Below are positions 23,100 through 63,910 of a DNA stretch of 64,000 bases, in pieces. The notes under the pieces were generated by a model. It saw only the letters and a list, made by a program, of their open reading frames with translations, made no database searches and had not been told where the DNA came from. The stretch's first letter is position 1. Every line of letters starts with the position of its first letter. This DNA comes from Lamellibrachia satsuma (taxonomy: Eukaryota > Annelida > Polychaeta > Sabellida > Siboglinidae): the NCBI GenBank assembly GCA_033239005.1, contig BSQZ01000005.1, forward strand, positions 5,536,001 to 5,600,000. The letters are read 5' to 3'. The position numbers were made by a program, and so were the translations under genes.

Positions 23100-24330
23100 C
23101 AAAATATCCACATGCACATTAAAAAAGAGACAACATTTATTAAAGCTGCCCGAGTGATTAAATTTTTCCCTCATCTCGCTTCAGGTTCATTTCGCACAAA
23201 AAAGTAACCAATCTAACATCAACCAAGATGTGCTAGCTCGTTTGTGAAAATTTTATTTATTTAATTGTAATGAAATCACTGGACAAACTATTAAACTAAT
23301 TTTTATTCAGCCAAACTGAAATTCAATGGAAAAACAGCAAAAAGGGCTATGTGTACCTCACCTATTCGCAAGTTACCCAATGTGAAGAATACCTAAGTCA
23401 ATTCTTTCATTAATTTTTACCAAATATATGCACTCTATTTGACTGTGCCTATTACTTAATCTATTCACACATTACACATTTGAACGTGAATGAACCTGAT
23501 TCACAATGAGCTAAATGAACTGTTGAGGCAGGTTCAAGCGGAAACATGGCATCTCTATGTGATTTAATTTACATAGTTAGTGCAATGTTTTATGCCCAAA
23601 CTGTAGAGTGGGTCTTACTGATTAAAACATATCTTGAACTTTTTCTGTCAGATCCATTTCCATGGCAACAAACAAAATATGAAGGAACTATGGCCCATGT
23701 CAAATATAACACTTAAAAAAGTAATGGCTATTTTATAATAATACTTTCAGTCACCATTTGCATAATTAACTCTTCTAAAGTTCTACAAAAATTCCTATAT
23801 TATGAATATTTTTCTTCTGAATTTTCAAAGTTATGATATTCTAAATGCAAAATTTATCAACCTATTTTTATACACTATCCCCAAGATATTGCAAACATGT
23901 TTTAGAAAATGCTTAGAGATTATGCAAGTGAATACAACAATGCAAACGAGATGGCCGTATCATTTTAAATTCCAGAGTGTCGTAATTTCTCGTTGCCAAA
24001 ATATCATTTCTTGTAAATGGCCATCAAAGATTGAATAACGGCATTGATTGGATGGTAGATGCAAGCTTTATCCATGACTAAAAATAAATTAGAGATACGT
24101 CATTGTTAATAAAGTGAACATTATTAATAGTAAACAAAAAAGCTATTGGAATATAGAGGAAACACATCTTCAGTAATTTTTTCAAAAACATAATTCTAGC
24201 TGCCATATCGCCCCTTTTTTAAATAAACAATATTTACCCAAGAAAAACAACATGGAAGTGGGTTCAACCACATGATTATGAATGACAAGTTACATAGATT
24301 CATGGTAACGACAATTAACAGTATTTCTTA
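23100..24330. other. Intron, degenerate repeat similar to 29.55-29.95 kb
   Basis: AT-rich. The words gctcgtttgtg, atcnctggacaaactattaaa, attcacac and aacctgattcnc recur in order near 29.6-29.9 kb, so both are probably old copies of one dispersed element. No coding signal. Confidence 0.4.
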
Positions 24331-24407
24331 AATGGACAAAAATTACCTGAACTCAACATTAACGATGTTGAAGTTATTAAGCATAATTACTTCTCAAGAA
24401 ACAGTGT

Positions 24408-24465
24408 TCGTTCAGAATATTTCGACTGCATCTCGCAGTCTTCTTCAGCAGACTGAAGTTACGGA
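24408..24465 (-). ncRNA. Hammerhead-ribozyme-like motif in the Penelope terminal repeat
   Basis: The minus strand reads CTGAAGA, then a hairpin GACTGC-gagat-GCAGTC, then GAAA. This fits the conserved hammerhead core CUGANGA, stem II, GAAA. Penelope-like elements are known to carry hammerhead ribozymes in their terminal repeats. I could not place helices I and III and the cleavage site with certainty, so this is a candidate only. Confidence 0.4.
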
Positions 24466-25339
24466 TGTGTCACATGACCAATGTCATGTGACGCAAGCTG
24501 GAGTAGGACTGGTTCCCACCAGACCGACGTCTAGGTTTCTTTCTGTGGATGTTAATCGCCTCCTTTATTTTTCTCCTGTGCCAGTTCTCCTCGTGGTCTA
24601 GAATATTAACGTCCTTCATAGAGCACTGATGGCCTGTGTTCAGTTTGTGTTCACTTATAGCTGATAGGCGTTGGCGACAAGATAGATTTTCTTTGATTCT
24701 TGTGCCAAGTGTTCTGGCTGTTTCTCCTATATAGTGTTTGTCACATTCTGGGCATTGTATGTCATATACTACCCCACACTTTGCTGCCTTTGCTGTTCTG
24801 TCTTTTGGGTGTACCAACAATGACTTCAGGGTGTTGATAGGTTTGTGGTAAACCGGGATGTTATAGGACCTGAAAATCCTTGCTACTTGTTCTGATAGTT
24901 TACTAATGTAGGGCAGACCTATGGCATGTTGTCTTCTGCTGGTTTCTGTGGTGGTGTTCTCCTTCCTTCTCATTGGTTGCGTGGTGTTAAACATCCAAGT
25001 TTTGTAACCGTTTGCTTTCAGCACTTTATTGATGTGGTCCACCTCTGTGTTCTTGTCTTCTTCTTCTGTTATCAGGTTTTCTGCCCTTTGGAGGAGTGTC
25101 CTGACCACTGATTGTTTGTGTTCTAGGTGGTGATTAGAATCCCAGTTCAAATATTGGTCCGTGTGGGTTGCTTTCCGATATATCTTGACCTTGGTTGATC
25201 CATCATCATTCAGGAGAAAAATAAAGGAGGCGATTAACATCCACAGAAAGAAACCTACGCTGAACCGAGACGTTGGCCAGGAGCTCCCACCAGTCCTACT
25301 CCAGCTTGTGTCACATGACATTGGTCATGTGACAGATCC

Positions 25340-25395
25340 GTAACTTCAGTCTGCTGAAGAAGACTGCGAGATGCAGTAGAAATATTCAGAACCAA
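25340..25395 (+). ncRNA. Second hammerhead-like motif, mutated
   Basis: The inverted copy of the same terminal repeat: CTGAAGA, GACTGC-gagat-GCAGTA, GAAA. One base of stem II differs from the other copy (C to A), which breaks its closing pair. Confidence 0.35.
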
Positions 25396-25439
25396 CACTA
25401 AGTTTCTTGAGAGGTAACTATGCTTAATATTAATAACCA

Positions 25440-26142
25440 AGAAACCGGATCATCTATCCATTCATGGATGTTGAAGTTGATTTGTTCGAGCAACTTCAAT
25501 ACAGCTTCCATCAGCTAAACAGAACCATATTCCATTCTGTATGCAACATTTTTATAGTTATAATATGAAACAAAATGGCTTTGATATGCGTGGTTCCACA
25601 GAATATTAACATTACAATACAATACGATACGGTCTTCAGGGACAAAGAGGAGAGCAACAATACAATAAAGACAATTTCTGAGCTCAGAAGTATGTCAAAA
25701 CCAATGCCTCTAATCAGTTTTACAATTACAATTCCTCAACAATACATTACAACACAATAAATATTTCATAAAACTGGACAAATATTAGTATGTAAGTTGT
25801 TACCAGACTCTGCGAAATTCACATTAAAGGAAGTTTAGCTACCTCTTACAGTCATGATTGCTTGATGGAGTTTTCGAGACCTTCTAGGTCCCTTAGTCAG
25901 CATCAAACTGAACTGGAGAGTAGTTCAGTCTGATGCTGATGAAGGGACCAAGAAGATCTGGAAAGATCAGTAGAGTAAAACAAATGTAGACTCCAAAAGG
26001 CATAACAATTTCTTTAATAGAACAAATATTATTTATAAATGGTGCACTATTTCACATTTGTAACCTAATCTTAACAAACAATTTGATGAGGGACTCTGAG
26101 CTAGCACTGTGGGTAAGGAAGTGGTCAAATGGATATGCATAC
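25440..26142. other. Intron, nothing recognised
   Basis: No gene recognised. A palindrome-like pair is present around 25880-25965 (gagaccttctaggtccctt against agggaccaagaagatctgg), perhaps a small inverted repeat. Confidence 0.45.
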
Positions 26143-26348
26143 CGCGTTGATGACAGCTGCTTTGAGTTCTTTGTAGGCAAGAGATAACTTGTCCACCAGG
26201 CTTTTGATGAATACAAGACCAATCAGTCTGACACTGATGGACAGGCGGGACTGATTCTCTTGTGGGATAGCAACAGTTATAGTCGTTGGCTTTGTTGTTG
26301 TAGTGGGTTGACCTGTAGTCATTGGCTGTGTTGTTGTAGCGGGTTGAC
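26143..26348 (-). CDS. Mucin-like and SEA N-half exon
   Basis: 206 bp, acceptor gcttacag and donor GCG|gtatgc. It reads GQPATTTQPMTTGQPTTTTK (O-glycosylation-prone), then LSISVRLIGLVFIKSL and AYKELKAAVINA, the first strand and helix of a SEA domain. Phase 1 in, phase 0 out. Open. Confidence 0.75.
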
Positions 26349-27084
26349 CTGTAAGCATGTTATTTTACGGGGTACTTTCTATCAGCTTCAAGTGCATATA
26401 GCAAACCACAGGAATGTCAGTTCAGTGGGGAATGATGTAAACTCTGCCTACACTTAAGTTCTTAATTGTTGCAATAGATCACTAGACGTGCCTTAATTAC
26501 CCCATTAATACAAACAGTCATTTTTATTAAAGAGCGTATACTTTTGTTACGATCATCAGGTAATTTGCAAACGAGTGAATAGTCTTATGTTATAATATAA
26601 TTACAGAGGTGCTATATGTACTTTTGTACTTTTTTATCGAATTTTGGCTAAGCAGAACCAAAGTTCATTTCATAGTTTATCAGATAAGTTCATTAAAACT
26701 ATAAAAAAAAAATTCACAATGAACTAGGATGTTGAAGCCGATACTAAATAGATTAGATGTTAGGCTATGGTGCTTTTATCCTTCATGAATTGATGATTTG
26801 ATGCTGCAATGCCTACCTGTTGTTGAGATGTCAGACAGCATGGGGGCAGCTGAAAACGAATAAGAAAAGTGACAATATCATATGTTCATTGAACCTGTTT
26901 TTTATGTCAAATTGTTACCATTGGGAAAACGTTATTCAGAAATCCAGTAAGTGTTTGGAAAGAAAACAGATGTGTATAGTTACTATCCTAATTAAAGCTG
27001 CCTCTACAGTCTGTTTCATAAAACTAAGAGTGTGCACTTTTGTTAGATCATCGAAAGATCAGTAAATTGCAAAATTATGAATAA

Positions 27085-27293
27085 CCGTAAGTCAAAGTAT
27101 ATAGAGGCGGGCTACAAATAGCTTTAAATCAATGTATGTACACACGGGCTACAAATAGCCTTAAGTCAATGCATGTAGAGGTTGGCTACAAATAGCCTTA
27201 TGTCAACGTATGTAGAGGCGGGCTACAAATAGCCTTAAATCAATGTATGTACACGCGGGTTACAAATAGCCTTAAGTCAATGTATGTAGATGC
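27085..27293. repeat. About 37-bp tandem repeat, 5-6 copies
   Basis: Unit ctacaaatagccttaagtca plus atgtatgtagaggcggg. The gtatatagaggcgggctac part resembles the 29-bp minisatellite unit at 2.8-4.2 kb. It abuts the 3' end of the mucin exon. Confidence 0.8.
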
Positions 27294-27446
27294 CTGGACT
27301 GGTTACTACAGTGGTACTCTTCACCGTGCTCTTCTTTGGAGTAGTAGTAGCAGTAGTAGTTGTTGTTGGTGTCAGTGAGTTATCAGTGTCTAAAGTTGTA
27401 GTCAGACCCACTGCTGGTGTTTGATCGACCGGTGGCTTTGTTCCGA
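27294..27446 (-). CDS. Thr-rich mucin exon
   Basis: 153 bp after acceptor gttttag. It reads IGTKPPVDQTPAVGLTTTL, then DNSLTPTTTTTATTTPKK and TTVVTSPG. The Thr/Pro content predicts dense O-glycosylation. Phase with both neighbours requires the end at CCAG followed by gc, that is a GC donor or a mutated GT. Confidence 0.6.
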
Positions 27447-28029
27447 CTAAAACGAGACATACAAAACTAAGGAGTCGTTCCCAACTGTGGATGTTTTCCT
27501 ATTTGTACAAAACATGCTAATTCTCAGAACCCTGCCCCTCCCTGAATGAGTACTTTAAAATGTTGATAAAATTCCAGATTGTAAAGCAATAGTAGTTCCG
27601 TAATAGTTCACCACATGACGCTGCATGACACATGACGCAATGGTGGTCATATTTCACATGCTACTGACATTAATTTTAATTAGTACGCATGCCTTGACGC
27701 CCCCCATTAGAACACTCTATGTTAATAGGTGAATGTCAACAATTGTGAACTGTCTCTACCCGGTAATACAATTCATGCTACAAATATTGTTTTTATTCCC
27801 TATTTAGCTGTTTTCAACCTCTATGGTTGTAAATCAAATAAACTTGTTATATAGACTTTGTGAAGCCATCTACACCTGACTTATTCAAGTTATATAGATT
27901 TATTATTATGCAAAGACTTTTATGAAACCATTTATATATGAAGCTTGTATGCCGTATGAATGATAGTTCATACAGTATGAATGCTTCATGAAAATGGCAT
28001 CCTGGAGAACCCCATAGCAAACAAATCTA

Positions 28030-28265
28030 AACAATTCTATAGATGTGTATATCTTTCTATAGAATTCTACAGAGCATAGTAGAATATTGTAGGGAATACT
28101 ATACCAATTCTATAGAAATGTCTGCCAAAATCCTTTAGAATATTCTATAAAAAATCGTATAGAATATTCTATAACAAATTCTATAGAATATTTTTTGAAT
28201 TCTACAAAAAATGTCTCTGCAAAAATTCTATGGAATATTTTATAAAAATTCTAAAAATTTTTTGC
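28030..28265. repeat. Patch of repeated ATTCTATAGAAT-type palindromes
   Basis: At least seven variants of the self-complementary word attctatagaat (also tagaatattcta) within about 230 bp, unevenly spaced. Non-coding, intronic. Confidence 0.7.
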
Positions 28266-28311
28266 TAAGGGACTGCATGAACAGTAAAGTGACACAGCAA
28301 TAGAGACTCAC

Positions 28312-28435
28312 TGTCGACAGGATTGGCAGGCAGATATTTGTTGCAGCCATAGCCCTGGTAGCAGTATACGCAGTACGACTGGTCATTCTGTCCAGGACAG
28401 TTATTCACATTACCAGCTGCATTGTTCTCACAAGC
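28312..28435 (-). CDS. Cys-rich module exon
   Basis: 124 bp, acceptor gctatag and donor CGACA|gtgagt. It reads ACENNAAGNVNNCPGQ, then SYCVYCYQGYGCNKYLP, with six Cys. Joined to the previous exon in phase 0 it makes a compact Cys-rich domain. Ly6/uPAR-like is a guess from spacing; I do not recognise it firmly. Confidence 0.55.
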
Positions 28436-29060
28436 CTATAGCTGCTTACATCCTTTCATGATGTGAGCCATACCATTGCTGTGTTGCAGCTCCGACTGAC
28501 AGGACTCCTGCAAGTGACGAAGGTTGGTAAAGGTAAGTTCTTATATAGGTCGGTATCCAGTCTGTATGACCGTTCAAAGCACTTTACATTTCACCCCCCT
28601 GGCAGACCTGTTCATTCCAACACCAAATGGACTTCTCTGGGAAGCATTCAGCCTCGATGCAATTACTGCACAAAAATATACTATGATATTCTAACCACAA
28701 TGCCACCTCACCCCACATGAAACAGTTCAGTTATATACGGTGAATTCAGAACTGAACCAACAGCCTGATGGTTACAGAGATATATAAGACCGCAAATGAA
28801 CCCATACACGATTATCTATTCCTGATGGTTTACCTCGCACACTAAGGAGCTCGCTCATCTGGATGCAGTGTTTTGAACTGAGGGTCACAAACATATCCGG
28901 TAATACATAAAATCTTGTTCAAAATTAACAAAATCATAAGGAATGTCTCTCACACCCATAAGACCATCAAATTTATGAAAATTTCTATGATTTATGGGTA
29001 AATTGTAGGAGTTGACAAATATGATGTGGAAATAGAGGAGAGTGTAAATGGATAACGCAC

Positions 29061-29152
29061 CTCGTTACTTTCACATTCCACCAGGTCTCCTTCATTGCAT
29101 TCCTCATTCGTAGCTGCGCTGTTGCCCGTGTAACACCATTGTCCTGTTTGTT
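29061..29152 (-). CDS. Cys-rich module exon
   Basis: 92 bp, acceptor tgttgtag and donor GAG|gtgcgt. It reads EQTGQWCYTGNSAATNEECN, then GDLVECESNE. Phases fit both neighbours exactly. Together with 28312-28435 it forms one extracellular Cys-rich unit. Confidence 0.55.
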
Positions 29153-30114
29153 CTACAACACATTGCTCTCATTTAAGTCATGTAAGGCATTGCTGTGATA
29201 ACAGTGCACACAAATCAGTTCAGTCTTGACTGCATGTGCACACTTACCCACACAAGCATGCATGCGGGCAGTTTTTTTGATTTTGATAGCTCACAATGAA
29301 ATCATAATCACAATGCACATATATAAACTATCCTTACAGCATCAATGCAGGTCAAATAACCAAAACAATACAAAAATAATAAAACATAGTTATTAAAAAA
29401 GGATCAATGAAGAGAGGTATAGGAGCTACATGCACCAAGATCGATACGTTCAGTTTCACATGAAAAGGTCAAGTATTATATATAAAAACCAATTTGTATC
29501 AGCTCCTTCCTCAACTCCATTTTTTTGCTTTTCTCTTTTCAGAATCATTTCTTGATAAATAAAACCTATAGATCAAGTATCCACGACAAATTGCCAGCTC
29601 ATTTGTTCATATGTATAATTTAGTTTTGAAGAAATCATCGGATAAACTGCTAAATTATTTTCAACTGGGAGCTGTCGAAATTGTGCAAAAAATTTCAAAT
29701 TTTTTTGATGATTTTTAACAAAAGTACACAGTTTTATTAAATCAATTCCATGTGTTATTTTTTTTAAATATTTAAAAAATGTAATAAAATATTTTTTATT
29801 TATTTTGAACAAAAGTACCCACTCTTTTTTTAAATCAATTCCACATGTTATTTAAAGTATTCACACAATACATACAGTGTACTTGAACATAAACTAACCT
29901 GATTTGCGATAGGCTAAATCAATTCAGGAGATAGTATTAAGCATATGATATATCGGGTAGGATTATAAATATTTGACAATAATATTAAATTACTCTGTTC
30001 ATATGAAAACAAGTCAGTATGAACTCGATCCTCTCATTTGATATTTCAAATGTTAAATAATTGTCACAATTAACGTAAAACGACTACAGGAATGAATTGT
30101 ACGTTTAACCGCAC

Positions 30115-30441
30115 CTGTTTCTGATTTGCCCAGAGGAGTAGTGCTCTTTGTTGTATCAATGGTGCCTTTTGTCGTCACCACTGACACTGACGAATCATTC
30201 GCTTTGATTTTATCCTGACAGCAACATGACTCAATGTCTGCGATCATGTTGTCAACATTGTCGAGGAGCCATTGCAAGGCTACGGTTTTGACAGACGGTG
30301 TTGGGGGCAGGGCAGGGGGAGTGGGACGGGTGCTTGGTGCCGTTGCATCACATTCCGATCCCGTGCAACACCCCGTAACGATGTCTGACATTGTCCGATC
30401 AAACAGCTCCAAATCCACTGTTGACACACTCGTTACATCCA
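30115..30441 (-). CDS. Exon with Cys cluster and Pro/Thr linkers
   Basis: 327 bp, acceptor ccttcacag and donor AACAG|gtgcgg. It reads VDVTSVSTVDLELFDRTM, VTGCCTGSECD, a Pro/Thr stretch, NVDNMIADIESCCCQDKI and a Thr/Ser-rich end. The family is not recognised. Phase 1 out matches exon 29061-29152. Confidence 0.55.
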
Positions 30442-30789
30442 CTGTGAAGGCTTGGATGCATGTTTATTAGTTTCTGAAAAGGGGTGCAAGCTAATAAATA
30501 TATTGCTAAATTTTAGGCAAGTGTGCTAATTACCATTATACGCTTTTGTTTTTAAACGGAAATGTGTGAATGCTTTATTGATCTTTATGCATGGTTCTCA
30601 TGCCAATGTTATTATAACTGTATGCTTCACTCCTGAAAATCTTATGTTTTCTCACATGGTTTCACTTCTAAAAAGGGGGTGCACTATTAGTATTATTAGC
30701 TTCTATTGGAAACTATATGGTATCTGGTAATAAAATAAGTATATTAATCGTAATGAGTATAATTTATTATTAGGTAATGGTTCCCGGTA

Positions 30790-31216
30790 AAAACTACTGT
30801 ATCGCTGTGCTGTAAATGTAGATAACAGTGTCTCTCTCTCTCTCCTTTCTCTGTCTCAACCAATTTCTTCGAATTTTTTTAATATTGTTAAAAAGAAATA
30901 CTTATATAACAGTCTTTTCCCGTCACCACCCACATGCTAGCTGCAGTGAATAATGAACTAGCAAAGTTAATTCAATGTAATAGAGGAGAGAGCACGTAAG
31001 TCTACACTTCTGTTCTCTCCATTTTCAACACAAGATTTTAGTACAATATGATTGTAATTACCCTGGTCGCACAATGTATTATATCTTTTTATATGCATGA
31101 TTTAAATGAGTATTGTATTGCATTGTATGTCCATATGTTTTGCATTAACATGAATCAAACTATGAACACTACATTATATGTAATCATTATATCATATAAT
31201 GTTGGAAATTGTTATT
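30790..31216. repeat. 427-bp dispersed repeat, copy 2
   Basis: Same start, internal words and end as 16763-17190, with scattered substitutions and small indels. Followed by a (TA)n tract. Confidence 0.85.
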
Positions 31217-31274
31217 ACACCAAATTGCTTCCTCACAATCAGTGTTATTTCATATGCTTGGGTAGATTATTTAG

Positions 31275-32425
<1,151 letters not shown>

Positions 32426-32564
32426 CACGGGCAACTGAATCAACTTGGGCCTTTATAATTAATTTATATATACGGATGTTGAAAGGTCAGTGGTGTCATT
32501 CCATGTTGCATACCCTTTAGCATATATTAAGTTATAAAGGCCCAAGTTGATTCAGTTGCCCGTG
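32426..32564. mobile_element. MITE-like element with 33-bp perfect terminal inverted repeats
   Basis: The left arm (cacgggcaactgaatcaact and on to 32458) and right arm (32532-32564) are exact reverse complements over 33 bp, enclosing 73 bp of AT-rich sequence. Too short to code. No clear target-site duplication was found, so the superfamily is unknown. Confidence 0.75.
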
Positions 32565-34643
32565 GGAAGAAACGCAATCACATTGTCAACAGCGGTTTAT
32601 TACGTCGATTGCCCTCTCACCGGGAAATGTAACTAGAGAGTTGGCGCATGCGGAGTCGAGTTACCGGATGCGTTGACGAAAGTTGTAGCTGCCCCCTACT
32701 TGGTGGCGCTGAACGTCAATTTACAAAATGGCGCAGGTCGGAGTGACGCGGATCGGTAGCTCTGGTCATAGTCACAGCTAACAGAAAGGAGTTATAACTG
32801 CATAATAGCATGCTGAATAATAGAAGTATTACAAAGAAGAAGCAGATATATAAAGAGCACACAATTATAACATGTTTATTTTTTTAAATACCAAAACAAA
32901 CGAACAATGTTTCGTGCCGGTGAGAAGAATGGGCGATAATAGAAGTACACAGTTAACGCATAACTGTCAAAGTATAAAATTTACCGTAAACATACTTATC
33001 TTAACGTTGACGTTGTGTTCGACATAAAACAATATATTATTATGTCAGTAATTAAAGTTAAGAAGTTGTAAAGCTTAGAAACGCATAAAATAGAGGAGAA
33101 CCAAATCTGTTAAATATGTAAACTCGGCAGCCAGCTCTTTCTAATATCGAGTTGAATCTTTCTTGTTGTGAGTCAGTGATTCTAATTGTTGTCTGTGGTT
33201 CGAGTAGTGTTTTGAGAGCTATCAGCAATAACATTTGAACTGTTTTTTATGAAAACTAACTTGACCCACTGTGCAAACTGTGTTCGTGCAAAGGCGATTT
33301 TCATTTGGACGACTTTGAACAGTTTCACCAATTCATGGTTAAGTTCTTACTTGACATGCAATGTAAAGCAATGTGGTTATGGAGTAAACTACTGTCGTGG
33401 TAATCCATTTCTATTTCACAAACACAATGTTGTACAATGTAAGTAAATACGATAATCGATCCAGACTGCAGCCACTGGTCCATATTTAAAAATTCCACCC
33501 TTTTAAGATATCCGTGGTTTTTCTTTTTAAACATATTCACGGCAGGTATGGCGTGTTATGTTTGACACTTCGCCTATCCGTGGTGTTAGTCTGTCAAAGT
33601 TAAAGGTCCACTGCCAAGGTAATGTCGTTATTGCGTGCCGTTGCTAAGGGTGACATCACCGTTGCCACTAGTGACAGTCCTTTCGCTGTGATAACAATGA
33701 TGATGTTACATCCGCCGTGTCTACCGCATCGTCGTAGTGATCTGTAACAAAACCGTAACTATATGTGCCCACACATAATGTATGTACCGTTTTGCAATAT
33801 CATAATGTGTATTATCAAAGTGTCATACTGCTTAGGAGCAATAGTAAAACAACGATAAAAACGAAACACCTAGCGTACATTTTCAACGAGCTTTATATAA
33901 CAGACAGTACCAAGTATGCGTCTGCAATCGAACTGTTCATGTATAATAGGATCCAACATATATAACGTACATCATTGACCAGTCCAATTGATGTTCGCTA
34001 CAGAAACATTGTAATAGTCTATCTATCCACATGTAGGCATGGTGTAGTAAACGCGAGCAACCATCGGGTTCAAGATTATCTGGTGGTGCTAAATTTACCG
34101 AAAGTGCTTGTCATGCGGCGTTTTGGGTTTTTTAGCGGCATATCCCCAAATCAAGACGGCAGCTATCCGAGACATTCCAATTGTACAGTGTTATATTGTG
34201 TGCATATGCAAAGTTGCGCTAAAGGTTGGAAAACTAGCTTTTAACGTTTATTTGTACTGCTGAATGCAGAAAGCAACACATTTGCCGGATTGATACTGAT
34301 TATAGCCAAGGACGGCTAACATGGTGGTGATATTGTACGTCCACGTTAAACAGATTGGCTCCACCGTAAATAACAAGAGCTCTCATTGCGGCTCAGAGAA
34401 ATATTCATGTCTGTCCAACTGAGAACATTCAACGAACTCTGTTTCCGCAAAGAGCGGATTATATGGATATATTATTTGTAATTGCTGAGCAGTGGACTGT
34501 TCGATATTTGAGTACGATGTCACGTATCATACTTCATGCAACGTCGGCGCTCACACATGTGCAGTTTGCTTTGATTTAGTCGCATTTGTTGCGATACCTG
34601 TCTGACATGCATCGTAACTGCGCTCGCTGTGTTCTATGCTGAC

Positions 34644-62312
<27,669 letters not shown>

Positions 62313-62491
62313 CTGCACCGGAACAGAACACCCAGGTTGCATTGGCGAGCCGTACAGGCACACGCGGGGTATTGGAAATAAACACTAGATTTTGTTGGGG
62401 ATAACGTTACTTCTGTTGGTTGGAAAATCTTAAATTAGATAAGCGTACAAGATATACAAAATATTATAGTGTTTCTGTTATGTTATGCATA

Positions 62492-62504
62492 TGCGCGCGT
62501 GCGC

Positions 62505-62543
<39 letters not shown>
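62492..62543. repeat. (GCGT)n microsatellite
   Basis: About 13 gcgtgcgt units. Confidence 0.9.
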
Positions 62544-62544
62544 T

Positions 62545-63780
62545 GGTGTATGTTCGATCGTTTGTGTTATACGTTCGCGCGAAAGTTGTGTATTTACGTG
62601 CATGCGTACTGCCTTGTGTGCGTACTGCCATGACATTGTGTCGTTTGTGAAGTCACCCATCCATCGGTTTCATAGACTAGACATTTCATAGAAGCTTTCT
62701 AACAGTCTGATGTTAATAGCTAACTGCTATATGTCTCTAAAGACTAGATACTTGTTTAGTCCACGGGAAACGGGTTTGCCTGGAAACTGAAATAGGGCGA
62801 TCAAGTTGTGGTCGTCCGCCAATCACCCGGACACAACCTGACTGCGGTCGCACATATAGGAACAATAGCTGATGGTTAATATTTTGATCAACAGTTACTG
62901 TGCCGTCGTTTTCAGACACGCTAGGCGATTCCACGAATATAATTTTACAAACGATAAGCTTGTCCTATGTAATTAATTTTTGTCTCCGGAAAATATACGC
63001 AGCTCGAAGTGACAGTGCATTTAACAAGATCGCGTTACGTGACAGCGATTTGAATGGCTTCCACAACGGTGCGTGATGCGAACTATCATTAAACACTGCA
63101 TGAAATAGCAGAGGTCGACACAAAAACGAAGGAATTCCAATTACAAACGAAGTGATTGCGGGAGAAAATACCATTTATTTTTCGCCCGACAGTGCTGCTT
63201 CGTCTCGCGTGTTAATCGGGTTATTGGTGGGAAGGCGGTGTCAGCAGCATCAGCAGTAGCAGCTGCTGCAGCAGCGGCAACAGGTGTCGCAGCAACGTAG
63301 CGATGACAGTGCACTTCTAGTTGCAGCTGTCATTGCTGATGCCTCTGAAGTTACGTTGTTTCGTTTTTGTTTAGTCCGTGTTCATGGCCGCGTTGCCGAT
63401 TGCATTCCCTGTGTTTTATTGACAGTCATTGCGAAATGCGTATAATCCCTCCTTCCCGACTTGCGAGTAGCGGGGTCTGATTATGTTATCGGACCGATAA
63501 TTTTAACGGCGTCAATGGCGTCTGGGGAGACGTTCAATTGATTGCACAAACATGTTGCCGCGTCCGTGTAGAGGAGCGAGTCAAGTCATTCAACAGACAC
63601 GTTGTTACGGTGCCGCTTCTCTCGTCCATTCGAGGTGACGCTTAGTAGAGACTTTGCTGCTGCATGTGGCTTTTCGACAAGATACTATGTACACCGCTTG
63701 TTGTGTTCGTATGTATACTACATAAACAACGTGTTGTATGTATGCATCTTGCATGTTCCATTACTTGGAAAAAAAACACT
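62545..63780. other. Upstream GABBR2 intron, nothing recognised
   Basis: No exon recognised. A CAG/CTG-rich, partly palindromic patch (agcagctgctgcagcagc) lies at 63241-63300. Confidence 0.45.
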
Positions 63781-63783
63781 ACA

Positions 63784-63870
63784 ATGGACTCCGGTTAACA
63801 GCATCATAGCAATTTGATTATGTTAAGCGGCTGATTCTCTTATCCGTGATTGTATTAAGCGGAGTCGAAT
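63784..63870. mobile_element. Small element with imperfect terminal inverted repeats
   Basis: Starts atggactccggttaa and ends ttaagcggagtcgaat, imperfect reverse complements, around a gcggctgattctcttatccg core. Related pieces occur at 39408-39471 and near 55225. The TIR style recalls short non-autonomous Tc1/mariner- or pogo-like elements; the assignment is a guess. Confidence 0.5.
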
Positions 63871-63905
63871 GTATCTACAATAGCAGTAGCAACAACATCA
63901 CCATC

Positions 63906-63910
63906 ACCAT

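Larger units (their letters stand above)
24405..25405 (-). mobile_element. Penelope-like retroelement fragment with inverted terminal repeats
   Basis: The minus-strand frame gives the end of a Penelope-type RT, then the linker with CGVVYDIQCPECDKHYIG and ETARTLGTRIKEN (GIY-YIG endonuclease: Y-x-I-x-C and Y-I-G-E-T-x-R), SAISEHKLNTGHQ and [14 protein letters not shown]. The last 190 bp or so (KKP to LSRDVG-type coding end plus a non-coding tail) occur twice in inverted orientation: about 24405-24590 and 25212-25400. Penelope-like elements are known for such pseudo-LTRs and for GIY-YIG endonucleases. Most of the RT is missing, so the copy is dead. Confidence 0.85.

Noticed and set aside
32640..32760. 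GC-rich stretch as a promoter
   Set aside because: Slightly richer in CpG than its surroundings, but no TATA, initiator or exon 1 could be linked to it.
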